Source: Streptomyces sp. 840.1 (lineage in GTDB: Bacteria > Actinomycetota > Actinomycetes > Streptomycetales > Streptomycetaceae). From it: a stretch of DNA of 64,000 nt. The stretch spans positions 5,322,001 to 5,386,000 of the forward strand of contig NZ_RJUU01000001.1 in the NCBI RefSeq assembly GCF_003751445.1. Direction: 5' to 3'. Under the pieces are notes generated by a model, which searched no databases, was not told the DNA's origin, and saw nothing but the letters and a program-made list of their open reading frames with translations. The translations under genes were made by a program, and so were the position numbers. Shown here piece after piece: positions 18,636 through 26,269 of this stretch (position 1 is the stretch's first letter; each line of letters opens with the position of its first letter).

Positions 18636-21082
18636 TTCTTGGTCCGTTCGGTGTTGTCGTCGGTGGCGGGACGCCCGCGGGTGTTCGTACTCCGGTTGAT
18701 CCCCTGGGCGTAGGCCGCGAGGACGTCGGATACCTGCCGGGAGTCCCGGCGGCGGGGCGACGGCCGCGGTGCGGCGGCGCCGGACCGCTGATCGGTGCCG
18801 CCCCGTTTGCCCAGGCTGGGCCACTGCTGGGGCGTGTTGCGCTGCCTCAGGGGCAGGCCGGACGAGCTGACTCCCGCGACACGTGAGACCGGCTCGTCAT
18901 GCACGGGATGCGGAGCCGGCGTGGTGGCGCGCCCGCGCCCGCCGGTGGCGGAACCCGCGTCGTGGGCGCCGGCGGACGAGGCGTCCCCGTCGCCCGGATG
19001 GCCGGACCTCGCCGCGCCCGAGGGGGCACCGCCCGTCCGGGCGCCGGCACCCGCGCCGACGGGCCGGACCGGCCGGCCGGCCACGTCGCCCTGCTGCCTG
19101 CGGCCCGGCTGTCCGAGTGCGCCGACCGGACGCGGCGCCTCGTAGCGGACGTCGTCGCGACGTTCCCCGCCCGGCGAGCCCGGTGCCGTCTCCTGCGGGA
19201 TCTCGGTCAGCACGTTCGCCGGCAGGGTGACCTCGGCGATGGTGCCGGGGCCGGAGGAGTCGCGCAGTTCGACAACGATGCCGTGACGCGCCGAGAGCCG
19301 TGCCACCACGTGCAGACCCATGGACCGGACGTCCCCGATGCCTGCCTGCGGCTCGCGCAGCGCGGCGTTGTGGACGGCCCGGCGTTCGGGCGTGATCCCC
19401 ACTCCCTCGTCGACGATCTGCACGACGGCCCGGTCCCACAGCCGCCACACGGCGACCCCGACCTGCGCGTCGGGAGGCGAGAACCGGGTCGCGTTGTCGA
19501 GGAGTTCGGCCAGGATGTGCGCCACGTCGTGCACGGCACGGGCGGCGATGCCGATACCCGCTTCGATGACGCCGAGGGACACTCGGTCGAATCGCTCGAT
19601 CTGCTGGGCCGCCGCCACGATGACCGTGGAGCAGCCGATGTCGGCCGAACGCACCCGGGCGTTCCCGTAACCACCCAGGACCAGAAGGTTGTTGGTGTTG
19701 CGCTCCATGCGGATGGCGAGGTGGTCGAGGGCGAAGAGCGTCTGCATGCGGTCGGGGTCGGCCTCGTCGCGCTGCACCGTGTCGAGCTCGGACACCATGA
19801 CGCTGGTCAGCTGTGCGCCCCTTCGGGCCACGCGGACCAGGGTCTCCGCGAACTGCTCGTGCACCCGGGCCTGCTGGGCGGCGAGCCGGACGGCCTCGTG
19901 ATGGACGGCGTTGAACGCCTCGCCGACCTCACCGATCTCGTCCCCGCCCGTGGTCTTGACCGGGTTGCCCGACCGCTCGGCGACCTGTTCGGGCGTGGAG
20001 CCGCTCAGCGCGCCCGGCCGGGACAGCTCGCTCATCACGGCGGGGAGCGCGGTGTGGGCCACCTCGTGCGCGGCGTTGCGCAGATCGCGCAGCCGCCGGA
20101 TCATGACGCGCCCCAGACGGACGGCGACGACGACGACGCCCACGAGAGTCAGCAGCACCAGGGCGACCTCGGCACCGGCGGTCCACAGGAGCCTGGTGCG
20201 CTCCTTGGAGACCGTCACGATGACGGACGCGTCGATCCGCTTCTCCACCGAACGCAGCAGCGTCTGGCGGTCGTCGGAGGCCTTCTGCCACTCCTGGGGG
20301 GTGACGTCGATGTCCTTGCTGGTGCCCGTACGCCCGATCCGGTCCTCCAGCTCGCGGGCTGCCAGCGCCTTCGGGCCGGAGAGCGTGCGCTCCAGCCAGG
20401 TCCGCCACTCGGCGGGGCCGAGGCCGAACATGGCGCCGGTCGACTCCGTGTAGCCCAGCCGGCTGGCGTCGAAGGTGCGTTGCGAGGCGATGGTGAAGCC
20501 GCCTGCGGCCTGCGCCCTCATCACGGTGACCTGCTGCTGCGCCGTGTGCTCGGCCGCCTCGGACAGGGCTGCGGCGGCGCGGATGCGGTCCGCGATGTCG
20601 GCGTCGACCCCGTCGGCCTGCGCGATGCCGTCGCGGTAGCCGTTGAGGTCGGCGATGACGATCCGGTAGCCGAAGGCGAGCGCGGAGATGGTCGTGCTGC
20701 CCGAGCGCACCTGGGCACGCAGGGCGGGCATCTCTTCCACGAAGCGCTGGATCCGGGTCAGTGCGGTCCGGGCGCTGCCGGGCACCTCGGACAGCTGACC
20801 GGTCCTGCTGTTGAAGGCGGTGATGCTCTTGTCGGTGGCGTTGGAACTCTTCAGGAACGCGTCCGCTGATCCCTGTCCGGAGACCAGCGCGGTGGCGGTG
20901 GCCCGCTCCCGCTGTAACTGATGGGTCAGATCACCCGCGGCGGCGGCGACATCGACCATCTCCGTCAGCCGGTCGGCCTGGAGCGCCTGGGTGGTCGCCG
21001 GGGCGAGGGCGAGGACCGAGAAGGTGACCGCGACCGTGAGGGGCGCGGTGACGAGCAGGACAAGACGACGATTGATTTTCAC
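18632..21082 (-). CDS. Nitrate/nitrite-sensing (NIT) domain histidine-kinase-like sensor
   Basis: This 816-residue membrane sensor has a transmembrane helix at about 8-30, an extracellular helical NIT-type domain at about 35-300 that includes QLQRERATATALVSG, and a second transmembrane helix at about 305-330. A HAMP linker follows, then a cytoplasmic region with a HATPase_c domain (AELLDNATRFSPPDAQVG, DEGVGITPERR). About 230 C-terminal residues are Gly/Pro/Arg-rich and look disordered. The NIT family responds to nitrate or nitrite in the proteins where this is known; the ligand here is not shown. The GTG start at 21082 follows GGAG by 7 nt. No response regulator is adjacent. The setting, with Roadblock and then an importer, suggests it controls or responds to nitrogen-compound uptake. 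Confidence 0.87.
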   Translation of the reverse strand: MKINRRLVLLVTAPLTVAVTFSVLALAPATTQALQADRLTEMVDVAAAAGDLTHQLQRERATATALVSGQGSADAFLKSSNATDKSITAFNSRTGQLSEVPGSARTALTRIQRFVEEMPALRAQVRSGSTTISALAFGYRIVIADLNGYRDGIAQADGVDADIADRIRAAAALSEAAEHTAQQQVTVMRAQAAGGFTIASQRTFDASRLGYTESTGAMFGLGPAEWRTWLERTLSGPKALAARELEDRIGRTGTSKDIDVTPQEWQKASDDRQTLLRSVEKRIDASVIVTVSKERTRLLWTAGAEVALVLLTLVGVVVVAVRLGRVMIRRLRDLRNAAHEVAHTALPAVMSELSRPGALSGSTPEQVAERSGNPVKTTGGDEIGEVGEAFNAVHHEAVRLAAQQARVHEQFAETLVRVARRGAQLTSVMVSELDTVQRDEADPDRMQTLFALDHLAIRMERNTNNLLVLGGYGNARVRSADIGCSTVIVAAAQQIERFDRVSLGVIEAGIGIAARAVHDVAHILAELLDNATRFSPPDAQVGVAVWRLWDRAVVQIVDEGVGITPERRAVHNAALREPQAGIGDVRSMGLHVVARLSARHGIVVELRDSSGPGTIAEVTLPANVLTEIPQETAPGSPGGERRDDVRYEAPRPVGALGQPGRRQQGDVAGRPVRPVGAGAGARTGGAPSGAARSGHPGDGDASSAGAHDAGSATGGRGRATTPAPHPVHDEPVSRVAGVSSSGLPLRQRNTPQQWPSLGKRGGTDQRSGAAAPRPSPRRRDSRQVSDVLAAYAQGINRSTNTRGRPATDDNTERTKK

Positions 21083-21766
21083 TGCGCGGCTCCATCACCG
21101 GAACCGGTGCTGAGTATCGGTGACACACAGATACCTGTTAACGGGGTGTGGGGGTATTGGTAGGGACGTTGGTGCAGCGTGTGCACAGTTGCAGTTGGGA
21201 CAAGCGGGGCGGGCGGGACCCCGGTGGCGCGGCTTGATCCTATGCCGTGGCACGCAACTACCGACGCGTACATCGGCGAAAGTTTGCGCTCACGCAGCAA
21301 TACGGAAGCGGCCCAACTCGATCGTAATTGTTCAGAAGATGCACCCCGCGAGCACAAGCGGAATCTCATCAGAGCTTCGGCTGGAACGCCGTGACCGGCA
21401 TGGAACCCGCAACTGATGGTTGATCAGATATGTATGTGGAATGCGCTTCTGATCCAGCCGGCCGTGCGGCGGGCAGTCGGCAGTTGCCGGTGCGCCGTTG
21501 TGGAAAGGTTAGATCCGATTAACGATGGTGACCGTCCCGGACGGGCTGTTGTCCGCCACTGTGGGCCTCGGTCCGGCAGGTGGGGCCCGGGGGGAGACGG
21601 CCGTCACACGTACCTTTCGGCAAAGGGTTGATGCCGATGCACCAGGTTCTGGCACGAATCACGCGTGATGTCGTGCGGTGACTGAAGTGGCCCTCTTTCT
21701 CCGGCTCCGGAACGCGGCCGCCCCCGCGCGTGGCGGGGGCGGTGGCGATCGGTGGAGCGGTGGTCC
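21083..21766. other. 684-nt intergenic region with lower GC content
   Basis: No gene is convincing on either strand. The part from about 21240 to 21540 is noticeably less GC-rich than the rest of the window and has the AT-rich motifs TGATCAGATATGTATG near 21422 and TTAGATCCGATTAACG near 21509. It should contain the promoter of the NIT sensor operon. The right end holds the terminator of the methyltransferase gene. An unannotated small RNA or remote regulatory element is possible. Confidence 0.45.
21718..21742 (-). terminator. Terminator hairpin after the methyltransferase gene
   Basis: Perfect 10-bp GC-rich arms, CCGCCCCCGC (21718-21727) and GCGGGGGCGG (21733-21742), with a 5-nt loop, lie 25 nt beyond the stop of the leftward methyltransferase. 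Confidence 0.65.
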
Positions 21767-22582
21767 CTACGGCTTGCGGCCCACCGCCACGTATCCCGCA
21801 CTGATGATGTCGTCCTGGCCGGGGACCGGTTCGCCGAGCTCGGGGTGCCAGGCCTCGGCGGCCACGATGCCGGGCTCGACGATCTCCAGTCCGTCGAAGA
21901 AGGCGGCGAACTGCTGGCGGTTGCGCGGCGCCAGCGTGAGCGTGTTGGCCTTGTACATCTCGTCGACCTTCCGCGCCTCCTCCGGGTGGAAGTCGGCGGT
22001 GAGGTGCGAGATCACCATGTGGCTGCCCGGCGCCAGGACGTCGCAGAGCCTGCTCGTCAGCTCGTACGCGCCGTCCTCGTCGCTCACGAAGTGCAGCAGC
22101 GAGATCAGCGAGAGGGCGACCGGCTTGCTGAAGTCCAGGGTTTTGCCCGCGTGTTCGAGGATGGCCTCGACGTCGCGGGCGTCCGCCTGCACGTAGTCGA
22201 TCGCGCCCTGCGGGGTGCCGCTCAGCAGGGCCTCGGCGTGGGCCAGCACGATCGGGTCGTTGTCGCAGTAGACGACCCGGGTGGCCGGCTCCGAACTCTG
22301 CGCCACCTGATGCAGGTTGGGCTCGGTGGGTATGCCCGTACCGATGTCGAGGAACTGCCGGATGCCCTGGCTCGACAGCCAGCGGGTGGCGCGGTGCATG
22401 AAGGCCCGGTTCACCTTCGCCATCACCGGAATGCCCGGTTCGAGCGCGAGCATCTGGCGTCCCATCGCCTCGTCCACCGGGTAGTTGTCCTTGCCGCCGA
22501 GGAACCAGTCGTACATCCGCGCGGGGTGCGGTTTGCTGGTGTCGATATGCAGGGAGGTGGCGTCGTTCGCCGGTCGGGACAT
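21767..22582 (-). CDS. SAM-dependent methyltransferase (PF04672/DUF574 type)
   Basis: A 271-residue protein with the hallmarks of the large streptomycete S-adenosylmethionine methyltransferase family once called DUF574. These are RMYDWFLGGKDNYPVD near the N-terminus, the SAM-binding motif I FLDIGTGIPTEPNLHQ at about 98-113, VYCDNDPIVLAHA as motif II, and YVQADARD. Streptomyces genomes carry dozens of paralogues of unknown substrate. The ATG at 22582 follows GGAG-like sequence. It is divergent from the secreted lipase at 22838, with which it may share the promoter region, and is followed by a clear terminator, so it is monocistronic. Confidence 0.88.
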   Translation of the reverse strand: MSRPANDATSLHIDTSKPHPARMYDWFLGGKDNYPVDEAMGRQMLALEPGIPVMAKVNRAFMHRATRWLSSQGIRQFLDIGTGIPTEPNLHQVAQSSEPATRVVYCDNDPIVLAHAEALLSGTPQGAIDYVQADARDVEAILEHAGKTLDFSKPVALSLISLLHFVSDEDGAYELTSRLCDVLAPGSHMVISHLTADFHPEEARKVDEMYKANTLTLAPRNRQQFAAFFDGLEIVEPGIVAAEAWHPELGEPVPGQDDIISAGYVAVGRKP

Positions 22583-22742
22583 GGTGAACTCCAGGGTGCG
22601 TGAGGCATTGGGCGATCAGCTCGCCCCAAGAATAGGGAACTTGCGCGCTCCGGCACTCCGCTTCGGCCGCGCGTCCGGCGCCCTCCGTCGGGCGGGAGGG
22701 CGCCGCCCGGTCCCCGATCGCGGCGCACGCACGCGCCGTAAT

Positions 22743-22786
22743 GGTTACCGCAGCGTAACTTACTGGTGGGTTACCTTCGGTAAGTT
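22743..22786. promoter_or_regulatory. Repeat cluster upstream of the lipase gene
   Basis: Two GGTTACC copies (22743-22749 and 22769-22775) and an inverted repeat AACTTAC (22757-22763)/GTAAGTT (22780-22786) overlap one another 52-95 nt before the lipase start. The arrangement looks like a regulator binding region; the regulator is unknown. Confidence 0.45.
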
Positions 22787-22837
22787 CCGCTGCTAGCTTG
22801 CGCTCACCCGCATTCCGAGCAGAGCGAGGAGTGAGCT

Positions 22838-24244
22838 GTGAGCCGCAAGAGCACCCGTTCGCGTTCCACCTTCGAGGCCGCCGACTCGGCTGTTTCCGCA
22901 CGTCGTTCGCCCTGTGCCGGCGCCGCGCGCGTACTGGCCGTCGCCGTGACGGCGGCCGCCTGCGCGATCACGTACGCCGTACCCGCCACCGCCGCCGATG
23001 GATCCGAGCCCGTGGTGTCCCGGGGGGTGACGATCCCCGGCTTCTACAACCCGCCCGCCGAACTGCCGTCCGCAAACGGCGCTTTGATCCGCCAGGAGCC
23101 GCTACCGCTGGGGCTCGGCATCCCGGGCCTGGACGGCCGCCCGATGCCCGGCACGGCCACCCGGCTGATGTACAAATCGACCGACTCCAACGGGCAGCCG
23201 GTCGCGGTGACCGGCGCCTATATCGAGCCGTCGGCCGCCTGGAAGCGTGGTGGACCGAGGCCGTTGGTGGCGGTGGCCGCGGGCACCATGGGCCAGGGCG
23301 ACCAGTGCGCGCCCTCGATGGCACTCCAGTACCCGCTGACCCTGAACGGCGAGACGGTGTCGGTCGGTTACGAGGCCCTGGCCATCTACCGGCTGCTCGC
23401 CGCCGGTACCGCGGTCGTGGTCACCGACTACGTCGGACTCGGCGCGACCGACCGGCTGCACACCTACGTCAACCGGGTCGATGAGGGTCATGCCCTGCTG
23501 GACGCGGCCCGCGCCGCACACGCCGTGCCCGGCGCCTCCGTCACCCCCGAGTCGCGCACGGGTCTCTACGGATACAGCCAGGGCGGCGGGGCCAGCGCCG
23601 CGGCCGCCGAACTGCAGCCGTCCTACGCACCCGACGTCGAGCTGTCCGGCACCTACTCCGGGGCGCCGCCCGCCGATCTGACCGCTGTCATGAAGGGCAT
23701 CGACGGCAGCGCGCTCGCCGGGGCCCTGGCCTGGTCGATCAACGGCTTCGCCCAGGCCGACCCCGACGTCCGGGCCGTCGTCGATGCCAACATCAACGCC
23801 GCGGGCAAGGCCGCGCTGAAGGACGCCTCGACCATGTGTGTCGGCGACGCGATCCTCGGCTACGGCTTCGCCAGGAGCAGCAAGTGGACCAACAGCGGCA
23901 AGTCCATCGGTGACGTCATCGCCGCCGAGCCCCGCGCGCAGGCCGCTCTCGACCGGCAGCGCATCGGCACCCTCAAGCCGGCCGGTCCGGTGCGCCTGGC
24001 GACCGGCGTCCAAGACGACATCGTGCCCCACGGACAGGCCCGGCAGCTGGCCGTGGACTGGTGCCGCAAGGGCGCCGACGTCACCTATGACGCCATCGTC
24101 CTGCCCAACCTGGGTGACAAGATCCTCACCAACCACGTGGTCCCGCTCATCACCGACCAGGGCGATGCGATCTCATGGCTGACCGACCGCCTCGCGGGCC
24201 GGGCGGCCAAGTCCAACTGCTGGTCCATGCCGATCCAGCCCTGA
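22838..24244 (+). CDS. Secreted lipase-family alpha/beta hydrolase
   Basis: This 468-residue protein has a long Sec-type signal (charged N-terminus, hydrophobic region about 30-50, cleavage near AVPATAADG). The mature part has an alpha/beta-hydrolase fold with nucleophile elbow GYSQG (Ser about 247), DYVGLGATD, and a late VQDDIVPHGQARQLA that supplies the acid. This pattern matches the secretory lipase family (LIP, related to Candida lipase A and actinobacterial triacylglycerol lipases), so it probably hydrolyses extracellular acylglycerols or esters. The GTG at 22838 follows GAGGAG. It appears monocistronic, with a repeat cluster upstream and a strong terminator downstream. Confidence 0.87.
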   Translation: MSRKSTRSRSTFEAADSAVSARRSPCAGAARVLAVAVTAAACAITYAVPATAADGSEPVVSRGVTIPGFYNPPAELPSANGALIRQEPLPLGLGIPGLDGRPMPGTATRLMYKSTDSNGQPVAVTGAYIEPSAAWKRGGPRPLVAVAAGTMGQGDQCAPSMALQYPLTLNGETVSVGYEALAIYRLLAAGTAVVVTDYVGLGATDRLHTYVNRVDEGHALLDAARAAHAVPGASVTPESRTGLYGYSQGGGASAAAAELQPSYAPDVELSGTYSGAPPADLTAVMKGIDGSALAGALAWSINGFAQADPDVRAVVDANINAAGKAALKDASTMCVGDAILGYGFARSSKWTNSGKSIGDVIAAEPRAQAALDRQRIGTLKPAGPVRLATGVQDDIVPHGQARQLAVDWCRKGADVTYDAIVLPNLGDKILTNHVVPLITDQGDAISWLTDRLAGRAAKSNCWSMPIQP

Positions 24245-24300
24245 TCCGGTCCTGTGAACCGTTGACGCCGTGCTCCTGCGGTCTCCTTCAGCAGGCTCGC

Positions 24301-24333
24301 CGCTCCCACCGGGCTGTCGGCCCGGTGGGAGCG
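24301..24333. terminator. Strong terminator between convergent lipase and arsR-type genes
   Basis: Perfect 14-bp arms, CGCTCCCACCGGGC (24301-24314) and GCCCGGTGGGAGCG (24320-24333), around a 5-nt loop, between convergent stops at 24244 and 24355. It likely works in both directions. Confidence 0.85.
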
Positions 24334-24354
24334 GGGTGCGCGTGCCGCGAAGGG

Positions 24355-24744
24355 TCAGCGCGCATCCCGTTCCGCCGCCTCGGCGACGCGCTTGATGTGC
24401 GCCAGCCGCCGGTCCCAGTCGGCTGCCAGTCCCGCCATCCACCGGGCCGTCGCGTTCAGTGCGGCGGGCCGCACCGAGTACCGCACCTCGCGGCCGACCC
24501 GGCCTCCGGTGACCAGGCCGGCCGCGTCCAGCACGGTGAGGTGTTTGACCACCGCCTGGCGCGAGACGGGGAGCTGGCCGGCCAGCGAGGTCGCGGTGGC
24601 CTCGCCCCGGGCCGCGAGCAGGTCGAGCAGCGCGCGCCGCGTCGGGTCGGCCAGCGCGCCCAGGACGCTGTCGACGGCCTCGGCCGAGGAGGCCGCGTCG
24701 GTGGCGTCGAGGGCGCCGGGCACGGCGGGGGATTCCTCCGTCAC
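24355..24744 (-). CDS. ArsR-family winged-helix repressor
   Basis: A 129-residue ArsR-type regulator with the core ALADPTRRALLDLLA, recognition helix SRQAVVKHLTVLDAAGLV and wing GRVGREVRYSV. It lacks the Cys pairs of metal-sensing ArsR proteins. It belongs to the group that is cotranscribed with an SRPBCC/AHSA1 gene, as here. The GTG start at 24744 overlaps the SRPBCC stop by 4 nt. The two inverted repeats at 25257-25306, upstream of the pair, are its probable operators. Confidence 0.88.
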   Translation of the reverse strand: MTEESPAVPGALDATDAASSAEAVDSVLGALADPTRRALLDLLAARGEATATSLAGQLPVSRQAVVKHLTVLDAAGLVTGGRVGREVRYSVRPAALNATARWMAGLAADWDRRLAHIKRVAEAAERDAR

Positions 24745-25187
24745 GAGGAAGGCTGTTCGGCACGCTTCTTGAGCGCGCCGAGCTCCATCGGCCAGCCCGC
24801 GGTGTTGTCCTTGAAGCTACGCCCGCGCAGCTCCTCGGACCCGGGGAGCGTGGCGAATCCGCTCTCGACGACGCGCAGCCGGGTCGCGGCGCCCTCCGGC
24901 GTCAGGGTGAACTCCACCAGCGTGCTGTTGTCCTCGCGCAGCTCCTGCCCGGGGAACGCGCTGGCCCAGCGGTAGGCCAGGTACGTCGGCGGCTCGACCT
25001 TCTCCACCCGTACCGGGAATTCGCCGTACTCGGAGCTCTTGGCCAGCATCAACTCGCCCTCCCTGGCCACGGTGCCGGGCAGGCTCGCCTTGTCGGCCGC
25101 CCAGAACCCGGGCTGCGCCACCAGCGACCAGACCCGGTCGAGGGGTGCTTCGATCAGGGTTTCGCTTTCGATCCGGTCCTCGCTCAT
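24741..25187 (-). CDS. SRPBCC/AHSA1 domain protein
   Basis: This 148-residue START/SRPBCC-like protein has the usual opening IEAPLDRVWSLVAQPGFW and the mid-segment YLAYRWASAFPG. The AHSA1 branch folds as a helix-grip with a deep hydrophobic pocket. Members next to ArsR regulators often bind an unknown small ligand and may feed the sensor. The ATG at 25187 follows AAGGAG. It is the first gene of a two-gene operon with the ArsR regulator. No substrate can be proposed. Confidence 0.87.
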   Translation of the reverse strand: MSEDRIESETLIEAPLDRVWSLVAQPGFWAADKASLPGTVAREGELMLAKSSEYGEFPVRVEKVEPPTYLAYRWASAFPGQELREDNSTLVEFTLTPEGAATRLRVVESGFATLPGSEELRGRSFKDNTAGWPMELGALKKRAEQPSS

Positions 25188-25256
25188 GGGGAGACTCCTT
25201 GAGTGCCGTCGGTGAATGCCGCCGGCGGGCCCCTGTCGGTGGGCGCCGCCGATTGG

Positions 25257-25306
25257 TGCAACCCCAGAGTTGCACGTAACTGATCCGGGAGCAACCTGAA
25301 GGTTGC
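25257..25306. promoter_or_regulatory. Two inverted repeats, probable ArsR operators
   Basis: TGCAAC-N6-GTTGCA at 25257-25274 and GCAACCTGAAGGTTGC at 25291-25306 share the GCAAC/GTTGC half-site and lie 70-120 nt before the SRPBCC start. They are also upstream of the divergent acetyltransferase at 25392, so both directions might be controlled. Confidence 0.65.
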
Positions 25307-25391
25307 GCCTCGCTCGCGGATATCCGTTGCCGCAGCCGGGCGGCGACGCGATCATGGGCCGGTCCTGCCCCATCCCCGTAAGGAATCACCC

Positions 25392-26033
25392 ATGCCAGTG
25401 CCCGCCGACCCCACGGTGCTCCACCCGATGCCCGGCCAGCCGAGGGTGGTGCAGCTCAAGCCGCTGGTGAAGTCCCCGCTGATCGACGTGGGGGAGTACT
25501 CGTACTACGACGACCCGGACGACGCCACCGCGTTCGAGACGCGCAACGTGCTCTACCACTACGGCCCGGAGAGGCTGGTCATCGGCAGGTTCTGCGCGCT
25601 CGGGACCGGGGTGCGGTTCATCATGAACGGCGCCAACCACCGGATGGACGGCCCCTCCACGTTCCCGTTCCCGACGATGGGCGGATCGTGGGCCGACCAT
25701 TTCGACCTGCTGACCGGACTGCCCGGCCGGGGGGACACGGTCGTCGGCCACGACGTCTGGTTCGGCCACAGCGCCACCGTGCTGCCCGGGGTGCGGATCG
25801 GGAACGGCGCGATCATCGGCAGCGGCTCCGTGGTCACCAAGGACGTGCCGGACTACGGGATCGTCGGCGGAAACCCGGCGCGCCTCCTGCGCACCCGCTA
25901 CAGCGAGGAGGACGTCGCCCGGCTGCTCGCGCTGGCCTGGTGGGACTGGCCGGCCGAACACATCACCGAACATGTGCGGACCCTCATGTCGGGAAGCGTC
26001 GACGAACTTGAAGCCGCAGCTCCGCCCGTGTGA
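25392..26033 (+). CDS. Xenobiotic O-acetyltransferase, Vat/CatB family
   Basis: A 213-residue left-handed beta-helix (hexapeptide) acetyltransferase. It has the segment RFIMNGANHRMDG with the catalytic His that defines the Vat and CatB xenobiotic acetyltransferases, followed by a hexapeptide repeat GHDVWFGHSATVLPGVRIG and SGSVVTKDVPDYGIVGGNPA, and a C-terminal WWDWPAEHI. Vat enzymes inactivate group A streptogramins with acetyl-CoA. The sequence is close enough to propose that role, but the substrate is an inference. The ATG at 25392 follows AAGGA. A macrolide glycosyltransferase gene lies 236 nt downstream, which suggests a pair of intrinsic antibiotic-resistance genes. Confidence 0.85.
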   Translation: MPVPADPTVLHPMPGQPRVVQLKPLVKSPLIDVGEYSYYDDPDDATAFETRNVLYHYGPERLVIGRFCALGTGVRFIMNGANHRMDGPSTFPFPTMGGSWADHFDLLTGLPGRGDTVVGHDVWFGHSATVLPGVRIGNGAIIGSGSVVTKDVPDYGIVGGNPARLLRTRYSEEDVARLLALAWWDWPAEHITEHVRTLMSGSVDELEAAAPPV

Positions 26034-26098
26034 CACTCCGTGTGGAACCGGACACATGGCGTGCCGGAAATTCGCGTGCGGGTGTCCGGGACGCGGGT

Positions 26099-26104
26099 TA
26101 GGGT
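26099..26104 (+). promoter_or_regulatory. Putative -10 element TAGGGT for a leaderless transcript
   Basis: TAGGGT fits the Streptomyces -10 consensus TANNNT and ends 7 nt before the ATG at 26112. Transcription would therefore start at or next to that ATG and give a leaderless upstream ORF. No clear -35 is seen. Confidence 0.5.
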
Positions 26105-26111
26105 CTGCGGC

Positions 26112-26138
26112 ATGTATCTCTTCCAGCTCTACGGCTGA
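26112..26138 (+). CDS. Eight-residue leader peptide upstream of the macrolide glycosyltransferase
   Basis: The ATG at 26112 encodes MYLFQLYG followed by TGA. A -10-like TAGGGT ends 7 nt before the ATG, so the ORF should be leaderless. Its last codons and stop (26127-26139) are complementary to two segments (26225-26231 and 26243-26250) just before the ribosome-binding site of the glycosyltransferase gene. In erm-type attenuators a ribosome stalled by macrolide on such a short ORF opens the RNA structure and exposes or extends the downstream gene. The peptide does not show the known IFVI or RLR stall motifs. The role is inferred from position and pairing. Confidence 0.55.
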   Translation: MYLFQLYG

Positions 26139-26260
26139 CGCGGACGGGGCAGTGCCCCGCCCGTGTCCGGCAGGTCCGCGCGCGCCCACGACCCGGCATC
26201 TCCGCCGGGGTGGCCGACGCGCCGGTCAGCCATGTCCTTCCCCCGTAGAGCCGAAAAGAG
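26127..26260 (+). promoter_or_regulatory. Attenuator-like RNA leader of the macrolide glycosyltransferase gene
   Basis: CTCTACGGCTGAC at 26127-26139 can pair with GTCAGCC (26225-26231) and, after a bulge, CCGTAGAG (26243-26250). Between them are a hairpin CGGGGC-agt-GCCCCG (26145-26159) and a larger hairpin at 26186-26213 (CCAC and CCCGGC pairing with GCCGGG and GTGG). The distal arm ends 4 nt before the AAAGAG ribosome-binding site at 26255-26260. The arrangement fits ribosome-stalling attenuation. Confidence 0.55.
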
Positions 26261-26269
26261 TGATCCTCC

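Noticed and set aside
18645..19200. Gly/Pro/Arg-rich tail of the NIT sensor considered as a frameshifted or separate gene
   Set aside because: The frame is continuous with the ATPase domain and similar disordered tails occur in both conservon sensors.
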